A DNA stretch of 23,510 nt from Candidatus Thorarchaeota archaeon. Its GTDB lineage: Archaea; Asgardarchaeota; Thorarchaeia; Thorarchaeales; Thorarchaeaceae. A model generated the notes under the pieces. It was given only the letters and a program-made list of their open reading frames with translations, searched no databases and was not told the DNA's origin. Of the stretch, positions 1-8,731 are shown piece by piece. Positions within the stretch are counted from its first letter, which is position 1. Every line of letters begins with the position of its first letter. Location: positions 1-23,510 of the forward strand of contig JAEOST010000213.1 of NCBI GenBank assembly GCA_016840245.1, written 5' to 3'. The translations under genes were made by a program, and so were the position numbers.

Positions 1-1059
1 ATAGTCCCCGGAGGTTGTGCATTCGTATCGAAACCGCTGCTGATTTCCGCTCATGAATACATCCCCTACAGCATAGACCGTATCCCATTCCTCAACTACA
101 ATGTCTCTACCGTACATTGTATAGAGGTCATCCCAGTAATTCTCCCACTGATTTGTTCCTGTTGAGTTATATTTCGTCACAATAAGGTTGAGAAGACCAA
201 AGTCATTCTCAGCTGATCCTGCGATGTATGCCGCTCCATCAGCGTCTACATCCACACCAGACCCATACTCCTCTCGTACAGTACCAAGAGTTTCATTCCA
301 TATCTCCGCTCCTGATGGATTAAATCTAAGGAGAAGTATATCCTGATCTCCTGCCCCTGTTGAGTTTGTGCTCCCCGTCACGTAGATATAACTTGAGCCG
401 GAAACACCTACATCATATCCTATATCGTAGTCGAGTCCACCCCAAGTTGTATTCCATAGATGATTTCCTGATGGGCCATACTTGGCAAAGAAAACATCTG
501 TACCATTACTTCCTACATGGCCTGTAACATAGACACTGCCCTCGTTATCAGCATCGCATCCTTGAAGGGAAATACCGTAGGGAGTCTCCAATGTAGCATT
601 CCATAGTTGATTTCCATCAGGGTCGTAGCTTACTACAAAGGATTTGTCTGAGTCGACTTCACCTATGAGGTAGCTATTGTTGTAGATATCAACTGCTACA
701 CCAAGACCTCTCGACGGTACTGATGTATTGTAGATAGCTAGCCATTCCTCGGTACCAGCTGCAACATATTTTGCGAGAAATGCATTATCCGTGTTGACTC
801 CTGCTCCACCATAGGTCGCGGTTGTCCCCCCAACATAGATATTATCCGCAGCATCGGTTGCAATGCCATAAGCAACCTCGTCGTAAATACCTCCCCACGT
901 CAGAGACCACGAATCGGGTACATCTGCACGTACTATATTCTGGCCATTGATATTGACACGATTATACTCTTTCACTGAATTTGGATAGAGCATGAATGAT
1001 GAGGTTGATGCAAAGATGAAACAGATAATTACTACATATATTATCGACTTTCGTGACAT
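1..1059 (-). CDS. Secreted SBBP-repeat beta-propeller protein (partial, C-terminus off window)
   Basis: This frame is open from an ATG at 1059 to the left edge, giving 353 codons with no stop, so the C-terminus lies outside the window. A GGGGGGT ribosome site sits 7 bases before the ATG. Residues 1-24 form a signal peptide (basic MSRK, then a hydrophobic stretch). The rest is about five or six imperfect repeats of roughly 50 residues with the pattern W-x-x-T-W-G-G, D-x-G-x-G-V-x-V-D, Y-V-T-G, F-x-x-K-Y, G-x-x-x-W. This matches SBBP/beta-propeller blades of secreted archaeal and bacterial proteins. Each blade carries Asp-rich, Asn-rich turns typical of extracellular proteins. A role in adhesion or the cell surface is inferred. 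The gene lies on the same strand as, and downstream of, the giant surface protein and the four-span membrane protein, and may be co-expressed with them. Confidence 0.85.
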   Translation of the reverse strand, partial: MSRKSIIYVVIICFIFASTSSFMLYPNSVKEYNRVNINGQNIVRADVPDSWSLTWGGIYDEVAYGIATDAADNIYVGGTTATYGGAGVNTDNAFLAKYVAAGTEEWLAIYNTSVPSRGLGVAVDIYNNSYLIGEVDSDKSFVVSYDPDGNQLWNATLETPYGISLQGCDADNEGSVYVTGHVGSNGTDVFFAKYGPSGNHLWNTTWGGLDYDIGYDVGVSGSSYIYVTGSTNSTGAGDQDILLLRFNPSGAEIWNETLGTVREEYGSGVDVDADGAAYIAGSAENDFGLLNLIVTKYNSTGTNQWENYWDDLYTMYGRDIVVEEWDTVYAVGDVFMSGNQQRFRYECTTSGDY

Positions 1060-1145
1060 CCAATGACCCCCCAGTATGAACTGGTACAGCCTAAACAATA
1101 TGTAATCGGGGATATGAATCCTTCAGTGTATGAGGGGACACAAAG

Positions 1146-1165
1146 AATCTACTAATTTGTAGATT
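1146..1165. terminator. Imperfect 20-base inverted repeat between two minus-strand genes
   Basis: Arms of ten bases (AATCTACTAA and TTTGTAGATT) pair at nine of ten positions. The element starts 10 bases past the stop codon of the four-span membrane protein and about 85 bases before the start of the SBBP protein. It could be a stem-loop at the end of the upstream transcript or an operator for the downstream gene. There is no long T run after it on the minus strand, so the terminator label is tentative. Confidence 0.35.
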
Positions 1166-1175
1166 AATAGTGAGA

Positions 1176-1640
1176 TTATTCCGTTCTATGAACCGTGATG
1201 GTGCGTTCAGTTGTCATTGCTACTCCACGGACTTCCAGGAATCTTGCTCCCATGCCACCGATCATACCTCCAAGCATCCAGATGTAGTATGCAGTATATC
1301 TGAATTGAATCGTTGCGAGAGGGCTCCAACCGAATGACGGTTCAAGAATAGTCCAAAGAATGAGATCAGCTACCAATGAAAGAGCAAGAAATACGAAACC
1401 TGTTATCATTCCCTTTACAAGAGCACAAATCTGAAATCGTAGACTACATCCTCCTCCTACAAGCTTCCGGTATGTGATTGGGGCAGTCAAGGAGATAGCA
1501 CCAATAGTGACCACAACCCAGTATGTTGATTGACTAACTATCATTCCAAACCCAATGGCTATCGCAGTGACAACAATATACACCGCTATCCAATATTGAA
1601 GAACCCATAGCCAGCTCTTGAAAACAGAGGTTTCTTCCAT
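1176..1640 (-). CDS. Hypothetical four-span membrane protein
   Basis: A 154-residue protein with four probable membrane helices at about residues 11-34, 38-57, 72-99 and 113-133. A short basic or polar tail follows (residues 134-154, Thr/Arg rich). I recognise no family or catalytic motif. The loop between helices 2 and 3 has a Gly-Gly-Gly-Cys stretch, and the last helix is glycine and methionine rich (GGMIGGMGA). The ATG at 1640 has only a weak ribosome site (GTGATC). The gene follows the giant surface protein by 74 bases on the same strand, so co-transcription is plausible. It could be an accessory of surface-protein assembly, but nothing in the sequence shows this. Confidence 0.7.
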   Translation of the reverse strand: MEETSVFKSWLWVLQYWIAVYIVVTAIAIGFGMIVSQSTYWVVVTIGAISLTAPITYRKLVGGGCSLRFQICALVKGMITGFVFLALSLVADLILWTILEPSFGWSPLATIQFRYTAYYIWMLGGMIGGMGARFLEVRGVAMTTERTITVHRTE

Positions 1641-1714
1641 TACTGATCACTATTCGATTGACTCACTTTGATGTTGATTATCTCTTGGGTATGGCCCCTG
1701 AAATCGGATTACCC

Positions 1715-4700
1715 CTATTCTGAATCCTCCGATGTAACGGGCTCCTCTTCGAGGACTTCAGTCTTGGGCACTGTATCAATGGATTTACTCTCGATTGCAT
1801 CCCAAATCATCTTGTACACATGAGCCTCTTCAAGACCACAGGAGGTCATCCTTATGGCAAGCTCCTGAAGTTCGAAAGCTCCCATCCTATGTACATCCTC
1901 AACGTGCTTAACAATACAGCTTGAGCTTCTTGGTAATCCACGGCTATCAATTATGCGATGCTTTCTCAGGAGCTGTCCATCCATTAAGTCATCAAACAGA
2001 GCATCAAATTGAATAAGAGTACCATCTTCAACGACTTGGATCGGTGGCTCAGTGAATAGATTGTCGAAGACGAATCCTACTGCCTCAGCAAACTGAATCA
2101 TCTTGACCTCTTGACTCTGTCCTGGCGAACTCAAGGTGATGAATGCACAAATTAGATTCTCAGTGTGAACAGCTCGAATAATATCTGAAATCGGCTGAAT
2201 TGTGAATTGTTCTTGGTCAACATCGAATTCAGATCTGAACTGAGTTATGGCACTGATGAAACCTGAGATCAGAATCTCGTCAATACCACCTTTTACAATG
2301 TTAGAGTAGATTGGAATTCCGGATTCTCTGTGCAGTACAATCACACCAAGTATACTCTGCGCATCATCAAAACGTCGCTTGACTATCATTGCCTCAATAT
2401 TCTGCTCTCGTTTTCTCCTTCCATAGATGCGACGCCCTACTAGACCTACAACTGCGCCTCCCAAGATAATCCAGATTGGAAGATATCTTGTGAATGTTCT
2501 TGTTATCAGTGAGAGTTCATTGACGGTTGGCTCTAATTCCAAGTCTTCGTACTCCAAGCTCAATTCAAGAATATCATGTTCCAGATAGAACCTGACAGCG
2601 GTGTTCAGGTCTGCAGCTGGCATTACCAGTGTTGTTTCATATGTACCTGGAGAGGTTGCAACTTCATTCATTTCTTCTATCTGCCCTGGTCCTGTATCAG
2701 TGATGATTTGAAACTCAATCAACAATCCGGGCACTGGGGTGCCTGTATCAGATTCCACAACTCGAAGGCTAATTGTTGTCATCTGGCCTTCTAAACCATC
2801 GAGTCCTGATACATCAACTATCTCAATTGGTATAGATGTCACTGTGAATGAAAGCTCAGAAACTCGAGCCACATATCCAGTTCTACTAAATGTGAGTGTA
2901 ACCTCATAATCTCCTATTTCTACTGGTACTATCGTTACTACACATGAATCATCACCCAGCATCTCATAGCTTGTCCACTGTGCAGCCGACCCTGAGAGTA
3001 CTACCAGAACATCCGTTACGGCACTACCATTCATCATCTCATAGTTGAAGGTGAGATTATAGGACCGTCCAAAAATGAACGACTCTAATAGTGTGAATTC
3101 ATTAATTGTCGTTTCAACAGGCAACACCTCAATCTCAAACTGCATGAATGCACTCACATAGTCTGTTTTATTGGCAGTGAGGGAAATTCTCCACCGACCT
3201 GTTGTATCAGCTAGAAGCTGGACGTAGTAGATATCACCGACGGTATAGTTGATGACATTCAATCCAGTAGTTGGAGATACTGATATGCCAAGTCTTGCTA
3301 AACTGATATTCTGATTTGGGATTATATCAGTCCTAACATACAGAAGTCCAATTGTATAATCATCTACGAAAGATATGGAGTTTGACTCAGGTCCTACTAT
3401 CCTCACAAAACTAGTTGGAATAGTTCTAACAGTCAATGTGAATCCAATAGTGGAGTTCTGATAGTTTGTTAATATTGCTCTCAAAGCTATCTGATACGTA
3501 CCAATCTGTGTAGCACTCAGAGTTATGTTATAATAGCCATCTGTGAGAGGTGTAAATATTGGGTTATTGAATTCAGCTGGTTGTTCCAACAGAATGATAG
3601 TTGCACCATTGAGATCGGTGCCCACATCATCCTCTAGATAAACTAGATGAAGCATCACAGTGTACGATTGGTCAATAGAGATAGTAGTTTCAGACTTGTC
3701 AATCGTCAGTACTGTAGGAATCTCACTTACTGTCAGTGAGAATGTTGTATATTGTGTGACATGGTTCGTCAGATTTGCTCTGATGACAATGGTAAATGTC
3801 GTAGCAAGTCCGGGTGTCAATAGTATCGAATAGTAGCCATCCGACTCGTCAGTTGTATTTCCGTAATCCAGACCAAAACCGGGATTGATATCTGCAATCT
3901 CAATAGTGGCATCAGCAAGTGGACTACCGGTACTGTTCACATATCGCAGTATTAGCAAATAGCTCTCACCGATTCGTACTATGTCAGAAGCAGTATCATT
4001 TGCACGTATCAGCTCAGTGCCAATCTCGCCAACAACTATTGAGAATGAAGCAAAGCCCTCTTGATAGCTATCAAGGGATGCTGAAACTGTTACAAGGTAT
4101 GTTCCAAAGAGATTAGGATCAACGATGAATGTATAGTTGCCATCCGGATAGCCTGTGTAACCATAGAAATCTAGACCTGCAGGAGGATTAACTATCGATA
4201 TAGTTGCTCCCAATATCCCAACACCTGAAGAGTCCAGATATGAAACCCTCACCAGAAGTTCTTCTGACACAGATATTACAGCACTTGTGACATTCAGTGA
4301 TATGCTGGTAGCAATCTCTGTGACCGTGATGGTGAATGTGCTATATTGAACTTGATGGTTTGTCTTGTTGGCACTCATGAGAATAGTATAGACTGCAGCT
4401 TGAGTTGGCTGGAATAGTATGCTGTAATATCCATCTTTATCATCCTGGAATAGTCCATGAATCAATCCAAGACCCGGTGTGACATTGAGTATGAGAACAT
4501 CTGCTTCTGGGATACCTCCTGGTGTGCTATTGAGATATCTCAACACGAACTGGTATTCCTCACCAAACTCTACAAAATCAGCAGTACCATTGAGCATTAA
4601 GAGGGATGTCTTTTCTTCTTCAACAACAAGTGTGAATGACTCTAAGGATGTCTGGTAGTTATCTGCTGATGCAGAAACCGTAACCAAGTATGTTCCGAAA

Positions 4701-7700
4701 TATGTGGGGTCTATTGTGAATGTGTAGTTGCCATTGAGCAAATCATTGTGATTAAGGAAAGCTAGTTCTGATGGTGGATCTATTATTGTGATATTTGCGC
4801 CAGGAATTCCTATTCCTAAGAAATCAGTATAAGTCAGTTCAACCACATGCAAGTCAGTGATAGATATAGTCACGCTTGTCGATGCAAGTTCAATACTTGC
4901 GAATGCTTCTGATACAGTGAGAGTGAACACTGCATACTGAATCTGATGGTTTGTCTTGTTGGCACTGATTTGAATTGTAAATATGGTGGAGTTTGTTGGG
5001 TCCAACAGGATTCCATAGTATCCGTCTGCGATGTGTCCGAATGTTCCATAGCTCAATCCCAAACTGGGTGTGACTGAGATAATCTCAACATCTGCACCAA
5101 TAAGACCTGCCCCTGTGCTATTCAAGTACTGTACAACTAGATTATATTCTTCGAAGCAATCAGTTGAATCAACTGAACCATTGACCAGAATCAGTTCTGT
5201 TCTTACTGTATCCACAACTAATGAAAAGACATCAATAGCATCCTGATAATTTGGTGCGGATGCAGATAGCATCAGAGTGAATGTTCCATACTCTAGGGGT
5301 TCGATTAGTATTGAGTAGTTACCATTGTTGTTGTCTTGGGAGGGATAGATGACCAATCCTGAAGGTGAACCAATAACCGATATGGTTGCTCCTTGAATGC
5401 CCACAAGACTCTCATCTACAAGAGTCATATTCAGCATATATGACTCTGTCACACCTATTGTTGCAGTTTCATCATCGATGGTGAGTGTCATAGGCTCTTC
5501 TGTGACAGTCAGTGCAAATCCTGCCAAGCTGGTAGCATGGTTTGTTGTATTTGCACGCAGTACAATGTTGTATATTGCAACATTAACTGGTTCAAGCATT
5601 ATCGAGTAATATCCATCTGTCAGATCGGTTATCGTGCCAACATTGAGTCCTGTTACGGGTAGCATACTCTCAACTGCAACAGTAGCACTATCTAGTCCAA
5701 ATCCCATATTTCTGGTGTATCTCACTACTAGTCTGTAATCCTGATTTACTGGTGTGATTCCTGTAGTCCCATTGAGGACAGTAAGAGTGGTGTCATATGC
5801 ATTCACAGTAATCTCGAAACTATCCGTTGCATTGTAGTGATTTAGCTTGTAACTGGTAACAGTCACCTCATACGTCCCTGAGATAGAACCAGAGATTCGC
5901 AGTTCATACTCTCCTGGTTGAATCTCTGAGATTGGATTCCATGAGAGACCTCCTGCAGTTCCCGTATATGTTACATCAAATAGTGCTGAAGTGATTCCAG
6001 TTCCGTTTGTATAATCATAGTCTAGGATGACAATATTTTGTGTGAACAGAGCAGTTTCAACTGTTGTATTGAACACGTCGAATGAAGTAGTATAGGTTGT
6101 CTTGATTGTAAAAGTACAGGATACAACATCATAATACGGTCTTGAAGCTGTAACTTGGATTGTGTACGATCCTGCTTCCATTGTACCTGTATCTATCTCT
6201 GCGTACCACCAGTTATCCTCATCATTAGGCGAAAAGCTGATTGTGGATGACCAATTGCCCTCTATTGTGGCTGAATCATCCACCAAGTATTCACCGGTAT
6301 CTGCATCTATATAGTAGAGCTTACTCGTGAATATCTGTCCATGGTCTTTGATATATTCTGTATTGATAGGTGTGAGTGACGTTGAATGGTACATACCGAA
6401 TGTGACATAGTCAAACGCAACCTCAGTACCATTACTCCAGATGCACTCCACTATCCAGAGGCCTGCTGATGTATTGAGACCTCCAAGACTCCAATCCACA
6501 CCTGTTCCCAAACCAGACACTCCACTAGTTATTGCCTCTGTAGCCCAAGTAGTTCCATTGGGCAGTATCCACGATATATTGATTGGGTTGAGTATTGTTG
6601 GAGTATCTGAAAGTGTTCCCAGCTGAACTTGGACTCTTGAGTCATTGCCACTCCTGAATAACGACCCCTCGCTCCACATGCCTGTATCATAGATCTGAGT
6701 CTTGACAGACTGCGCATAGTTTGGAGCTTGGAGGCTTATCTCCCACCAACCCGCCTGATCCAACTGGTCTGTCGGTATCTCTATGAGTCCTGCGGTCACT
6801 GTACATTGACCTGTGACATCTTCTAAGAACGGTGTGCTTACCGTTGCATTTTCCCAATCAACAGGATGTTCAATTCCTATTGAGAAATTGATGTACTCGC
6901 CGAATGTACCAATGTATGTGTAGAGAGTCATATCAACAGATATTCCAGCATCGACTGAGTATGAAACACCTTCTTTTGCAGGATGCGATGCCCACTTTGA
7001 GTTGATATAGCGTTGATATGCTGTTGTTGTAAAGAAATCAAAGGAAACGCTGACATTGGAAGTTATCTCAATTGGGATGGAGCTTCCAGTCCAAAGACTT
7101 GGATTGCTAATACCCGCTATACCAAACAATCCCTGACTCGTTATTGTATCTGACAGTGCGCCTGAATGCAATGTCAGCTCTACATCTTCGTATGCGGGAG
7201 CATTGAGACCAACCAGCTCAACATTGTCAATAACAACCTCAACACACTCCGCATTTTCAACACCATCAGGTGTTAGATCGTCATCATAGTCTGCAGATGG
7301 CGAATAATCCCCATCTGCTGGAAAGAACAGACCAATCTGGAAAGTGGTTGAATCCCCAGGATTAACCAGGTCGATCTGAATATCATCAAGAACATACCAG
7401 GTGTCCCGTTCACCCAGACCAGTCAGGTCCCATCCATAACCAGTCCAATCTCCATCATCCCAGAACCAAATAGAGACATAGATTGGAGCAAGGCCATCAT
7501 CTCCAAGGGGATCTAGTGGTCCACATGTATACATAAACTCAAAGGACAACACAAAGCTCTGACTATATGGAGTGTTGTTAAAGTCCTGTTGCCAAAGGAC
7601 CTCAGTATACAAGTGATGTGTATATTCATCCTGACCAGAGTTATAATCACTGCTATTGTTTTGGACGATGACATAATCCTCTATGCTATCGTATGTCGCA

Positions 7701-8152
7701 GTCTGAGTTTGGCTCCCTCCTGATGCATCATACGTAGTTGCATTCCATGGGTCAATACTGTTGAATGTCCCATTTTCAATGTATAATCGTTGCAGATTCG
7801 ATACATTGAGTTTGACATTATTTGCTGTCCATCCGCTACTATTGTCAATAGGGATGTTGCTGACAGCATCTGTTGCCGTATCTCTGATTGCGGAGATAGT
7901 ATCCGATACTTGGACACCTGACTGCATAATCGGAATTGAATCTATCGTACCACTAGCAGAATCCTGTGCGAGCTTAACTCCTCCATTACTTACCCCTTGA
8001 TTTGTTGGGTTAGTAATCCGCAATTCTCTTTGGTTTTCGTTAGGGATGGTCTGTTCTCCAGAGTTTAATTCCAGAGAGCCTGTATCCGAAATGATTGGTA
8101 GAACTAGGGTTAGGCAGACAATAGCAATGAACAAGTGTCTTACTCGCTTCAT
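1715..8152 (-). CDS. Giant single-pass surface protein: Ig-like repeats outside, longin-like domain inside
   Basis: A 2145-residue protein. The ATG at 8152 is preceded by GAGGGA. Residues 1-25 are a signal peptide. Residues about 125-320 look like a beta-sandwich (jelly-roll or carbohydrate-binding-like) domain with acidic loops. From about residue 500 to 1870 there are many Ig-like or Big-type beta domains of 90-100 residues ending in F-x-L-x-V, with frequent N-x-S/T sequons. One hydrophobic helix lies at about residues 1890-1907, followed by basic RRIYGRRKRE, which fixes the last ~235 residues in the cytoplasm. That tail (about 1928-2050) has the shape of longin/roadblock-type domains: ILGVIVLHRESGIPIYS, then an amphipathic helix and a two-strand, one-helix ending. 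A helical, acidic C-terminus follows. Signal, repeats and membrane span are clear. The longin call is an inference from pattern. The function may be adhesion or surface sensing. Confidence 0.88.
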   Translation of the reverse strand: MKRVRHLFIAIVCLTLVLPIISDTGSLELNSGEQTIPNENQRELRITNPTNQGVSNGGVKLAQDSASGTIDSIPIMQSGVQVSDTISAIRDTATDAVSNIPIDNSSGWTANNVKLNVSNLQRLYIENGTFNSIDPWNATTYDASGGSQTQTATYDSIEDYVIVQNNSSDYNSGQDEYTHHLYTEVLWQQDFNNTPYSQSFVLSFEFMYTCGPLDPLGDDGLAPIYVSIWFWDDGDWTGYGWDLTGLGERDTWYVLDDIQIDLVNPGDSTTFQIGLFFPADGDYSPSADYDDDLTPDGVENAECVEVVIDNVELVGLNAPAYEDVELTLHSGALSDTITSQGLFGIAGISNPSLWTGSSIPIEITSNVSVSFDFFTTTAYQRYINSKWASHPAKEGVSYSVDAGISVDMTLYTYIGTFGEYINFSIGIEHPVDWENATVSTPFLEDVTGQCTVTAGLIEIPTDQLDQAGWWEISLQAPNYAQSVKTQIYDTGMWSEGSLFRSGNDSRVQVQLGTLSDTPTILNPINISWILPNGTTWATEAITSGVSGLGTGVDWSLGGLNTSAGLWIVECIWSNGTEVAFDYVTFGMYHSTSLTPINTEYIKDHGQIFTSKLYYIDADTGEYLVDDSATIEGNWSSTISFSPNDEDNWWYAEIDTGTMEAGSYTIQVTASRPYYDVVSCTFTIKTTYTTSFDVFNTTVETALFTQNIVILDYDYTNGTGITSALFDVTYTGTAGGLSWNPISEIQPGEYELRISGSISGTYEVTVTSYKLNHYNATDSFEITVNAYDTTLTVLNGTTGITPVNQDYRLVVRYTRNMGFGLDSATVAVESMLPVTGLNVGTITDLTDGYYSIMLEPVNVAIYNIVLRANTTNHATSLAGFALTVTEEPMTLTIDDETATIGVTESYMLNMTLVDESLVGIQGATISVIGSPSGLVIYPSQDNNNGNYSILIEPLEYGTFTLMLSASAPNYQDAIDVFSLVVDTVRTELILVNGSVDSTDCFEEYNLVVQYLNSTGAGLIGADVEIISVTPSLGLSYGTFGHIADGYYGILLDPTNSTIFTIQISANKTNHQIQYAVFTLTVSEAFASIELASTSVTISITDLHVVELTYTDFLGIGIPGANITIIDPPSELAFLNHNDLLNGNYTFTIDPTYFGTYLVTVSASADNYQTSLESFTLVVEEEKTSLLMLNGTADFVEFGEEYQFVLRYLNSTPGGIPEADVLILNVTPGLGLIHGLFQDDKDGYYSILFQPTQAAVYTILMSANKTNHQVQYSTFTITVTEIATSISLNVTSAVISVSEELLVRVSYLDSSGVGILGATISIVNPPAGLDFYGYTGYPDGNYTFIVDPNLFGTYLVTVSASLDSYQEGFASFSIVVGEIGTELIRANDTASDIVRIGESYLLILRYVNSTGSPLADATIEIADINPGFGLDYGNTTDESDGYYSILLTPGLATTFTIVIRANLTNHVTQYTTFSLTVSEIPTVLTIDKSETTISIDQSYTVMLHLVYLEDDVGTDLNGATIILLEQPAEFNNPIFTPLTDGYYNITLSATQIGTYQIALRAILTNYQNSTIGFTLTVRTIPTSFVRIVGPESNSISFVDDYTIGLLYVRTDIIPNQNISLARLGISVSPTTGLNVINYTVGDIYYVQLLADTTGRWRISLTANKTDYVSAFMQFEIEVLPVETTINEFTLLESFIFGRSYNLTFNYEMMNGSAVTDVLVVLSGSAAQWTSYEMLGDDSCVVTIVPVEIGDYEVTLTFSRTGYVARVSELSFTVTSIPIEIVDVSGLDGLEGQMTTISLRVVESDTGTPVPGLLIEFQIITDTGPGQIEEMNEVATSPGTYETTLVMPAADLNTAVRFYLEHDILELSLEYEDLELEPTVNELSLITRTFTRYLPIWIILGGAVVGLVGRRIYGRRKREQNIEAMIVKRRFDDAQSILGVIVLHRESGIPIYSNIVKGGIDEILISGFISAITQFRSEFDVDQEQFTIQPISDIIRAVHTENLICAFITLSSPGQSQEVKMIQFAEAVGFVFDNLFTEPPIQVVEDGTLIQFDALFDDLMDGQLLRKHRIIDSRGLPRSSSCIVKHVEDVHRMGAFELQELAIRMTSCGLEEAHVYKMIWDAIESKSIDTVPKTEVLEEEPVTSEDSE
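2432..2488 (-). other. Transmembrane helix and stop-transfer of the giant surface protein
   Basis: About 18 hydrophobic residues (PIWIILGGAVVGLVG core, near residues 1890-1907 of the protein) are followed directly by a basic cluster with seven Arg/Lys in eleven residues. By the positive-inside rule, the Ig-like repeats are outside the cell and the last ~235 residues are inside. Confidence 0.85.
3420..5800 (-). repeat. Tandem two-domain coding repeat, period 591-594 bases
   Basis: Equivalent points in the repeat (the codons for T-N-H in the strand ANxTNHxxxxxxFTLTV) lie at about 5536, 4945, 4354 and 3760, i.e. spacings of 591, 591 and 594 bases. One period is therefore 197-198 residues and holds two different Ig-like domains. 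Type A carries N-S-T-G, D-G-Y-Y-S-I-L and T-N-H. Type B carries G-I-G-I-x-G-A, N-G-N-Y-T-F and F-G-T-Y-L-V-T-V-S-A. The two central copies share a 22-base identical DNA stretch near 4354 and 4945, so duplication or homogenisation is fairly recent there, while the outer copies are more diverged. Confidence 0.8.
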
Positions 8153-8334
8153 AGATAATCCCTCTTAGTTGTCCAGTGGCATCACTGAGTATACGAATCT
8201 GGCGTACACTATCCGGTGGGCAGAAATTCCTTAGAAATACATCATATTATCATATGTGCGATGAATAATTCCGCATTTTATCGTAGGACTTTCTGAAAAT
8301 GACATCAGAATCCCGATTTCGAACATAATTGCAT

Positions 8335-8360
8335 ATTTCTGAACAGGGCAGTTCAGGAAT
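8335..8360. promoter_or_regulatory. Operator-like inverted repeat (10-base arms, 6-base spacer)
   Basis: Left arm ATTTCTGAAC and right arm GTTCAGGAAT are complementary at nine of ten positions, separated by AGGGCA. It lies 93 bases upstream of the winged-helix gene start and about 180 bases upstream of the surface-protein start. A related half-site (ATTTCGAAC) lies about 20 bases earlier. Size and symmetry fit the binding site of a dimeric winged-helix regulator. The adjacent 84-residue protein is an obvious candidate, but binding is only inferred. Confidence 0.5.
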
Positions 8361-8374
8361 CTGCATCTTCTATG

Positions 8375-8390
8375 TATCAGCAAGCTGATA
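8375..8390. promoter_or_regulatory. Perfect inverted repeat TATCAGC-AA-GCTGATA
   Basis: The seven-base arms are fully complementary around a two-base AA spacer, and a further TATCAG occurs at 8405-8410. The position, 63 bases before the winged-helix start codon, is typical of an operator next to or upstream of the promoter. Autoregulation is inferred. Confidence 0.5.
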
Positions 8391-8452
8391 TCGGAACCGG
8401 CGGTTATCAGTGAATAGATATGGTTTCTTTGACAAACCATTCTTGAACTACA

Positions 8453-8707
8453 ATGACAGTAGAGATACCTCAAAGCGTTCTACTCGTACTAGATGTCTTA
8501 GCTACAGGCGGTCCTATGCCCCCAGCTGAGATCAGCAAGAAGACTGAGATGCCTCTACGAACAGTCAGTTTCGCTTTACGAAAATTAAGGAAACTGAGTC
8601 TTTGTCGCAGAATCCCTAACTTTGCAGACATGAGACGACCTCTGTACGTAGTCGATGCGGATCAGGCAAGAGCTGTGTTTATGCGATATGGATTGAAACC
8701 ACTATAG
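8453..8707 (+). CDS. Small MarR/TrmB-like winged-helix DNA-binding protein
   Basis: An 84-residue single-domain protein. Residues 8-20 form helix 1. Residues 23-50 are a helix-turn-helix (MPPAEISKKTEMPLRTVSFA, then LRKL), and residues 51-67 form the beta-wing (CRRIP-NFADMRRPLYVV). This is the layout of MarR/TrmB-type or ArsR-like winged helices, with no room for a ligand domain, so it probably acts as a dimer or with a partner. The ATG at 8453 has no strong ribosome site. The next gene starts 24 bases after its stop, suggesting a transcript with the unrecognised 124-residue protein. Palindromes just upstream suggest autoregulation. The target could also include the divergently transcribed surface protein. 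HTH fold confidence is high; the regulatory target is unknown. Confidence 0.75.
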   Translation: MTVEIPQSVLLVLDVLATGGPMPPAEISKKTEMPLRTVSFALRKLRKLSLCRRIPNFADMRRPLYVVDADQARAVFMRYGLKPL

Positions 8708-8731
8708 GCTTCTATTCAGGTGTGATTCGAC

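Larger units (their letters stand above)
8153..8452. promoter_or_regulatory. Gene-free divergent promoter region rich in inverted repeats
   Basis: This 300-base stretch separates the giant surface protein (minus) from the winged-helix gene (plus), so it must contain both promoters. I found no convincing gene. The 80-codon frame on the minus strand at 8231-8473 has no family resemblance and runs into the winged-helix gene. It holds at least three inverted repeats (8335-8360, 8375-8390, 8395-8405) and a further TATCAG half-site at 8405-8410, plus a short ATTTCT/GGAAT inverted pair near 8226-8238 close to the surface-protein side. No unambiguous box A could be assigned for either direction. Confidence 0.55.

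Noticed and set aside
3420..5800. Regularly spaced repeats that could suggest a CRISPR array or satellite
   Set aside because: The period is about 591 bases, stays in frame within one long coding region and encodes paired Ig-like domains; there are no short identical repeats with unique spacers.
8231..8473. An 80-codon open frame on the minus strand in the intergenic region
   Set aside because: It has no recognisable family pattern, overlaps the inverted repeats and the start of the winged-helix gene, and its composition is rich in Cys, His and Arg as expected of a chance frame.
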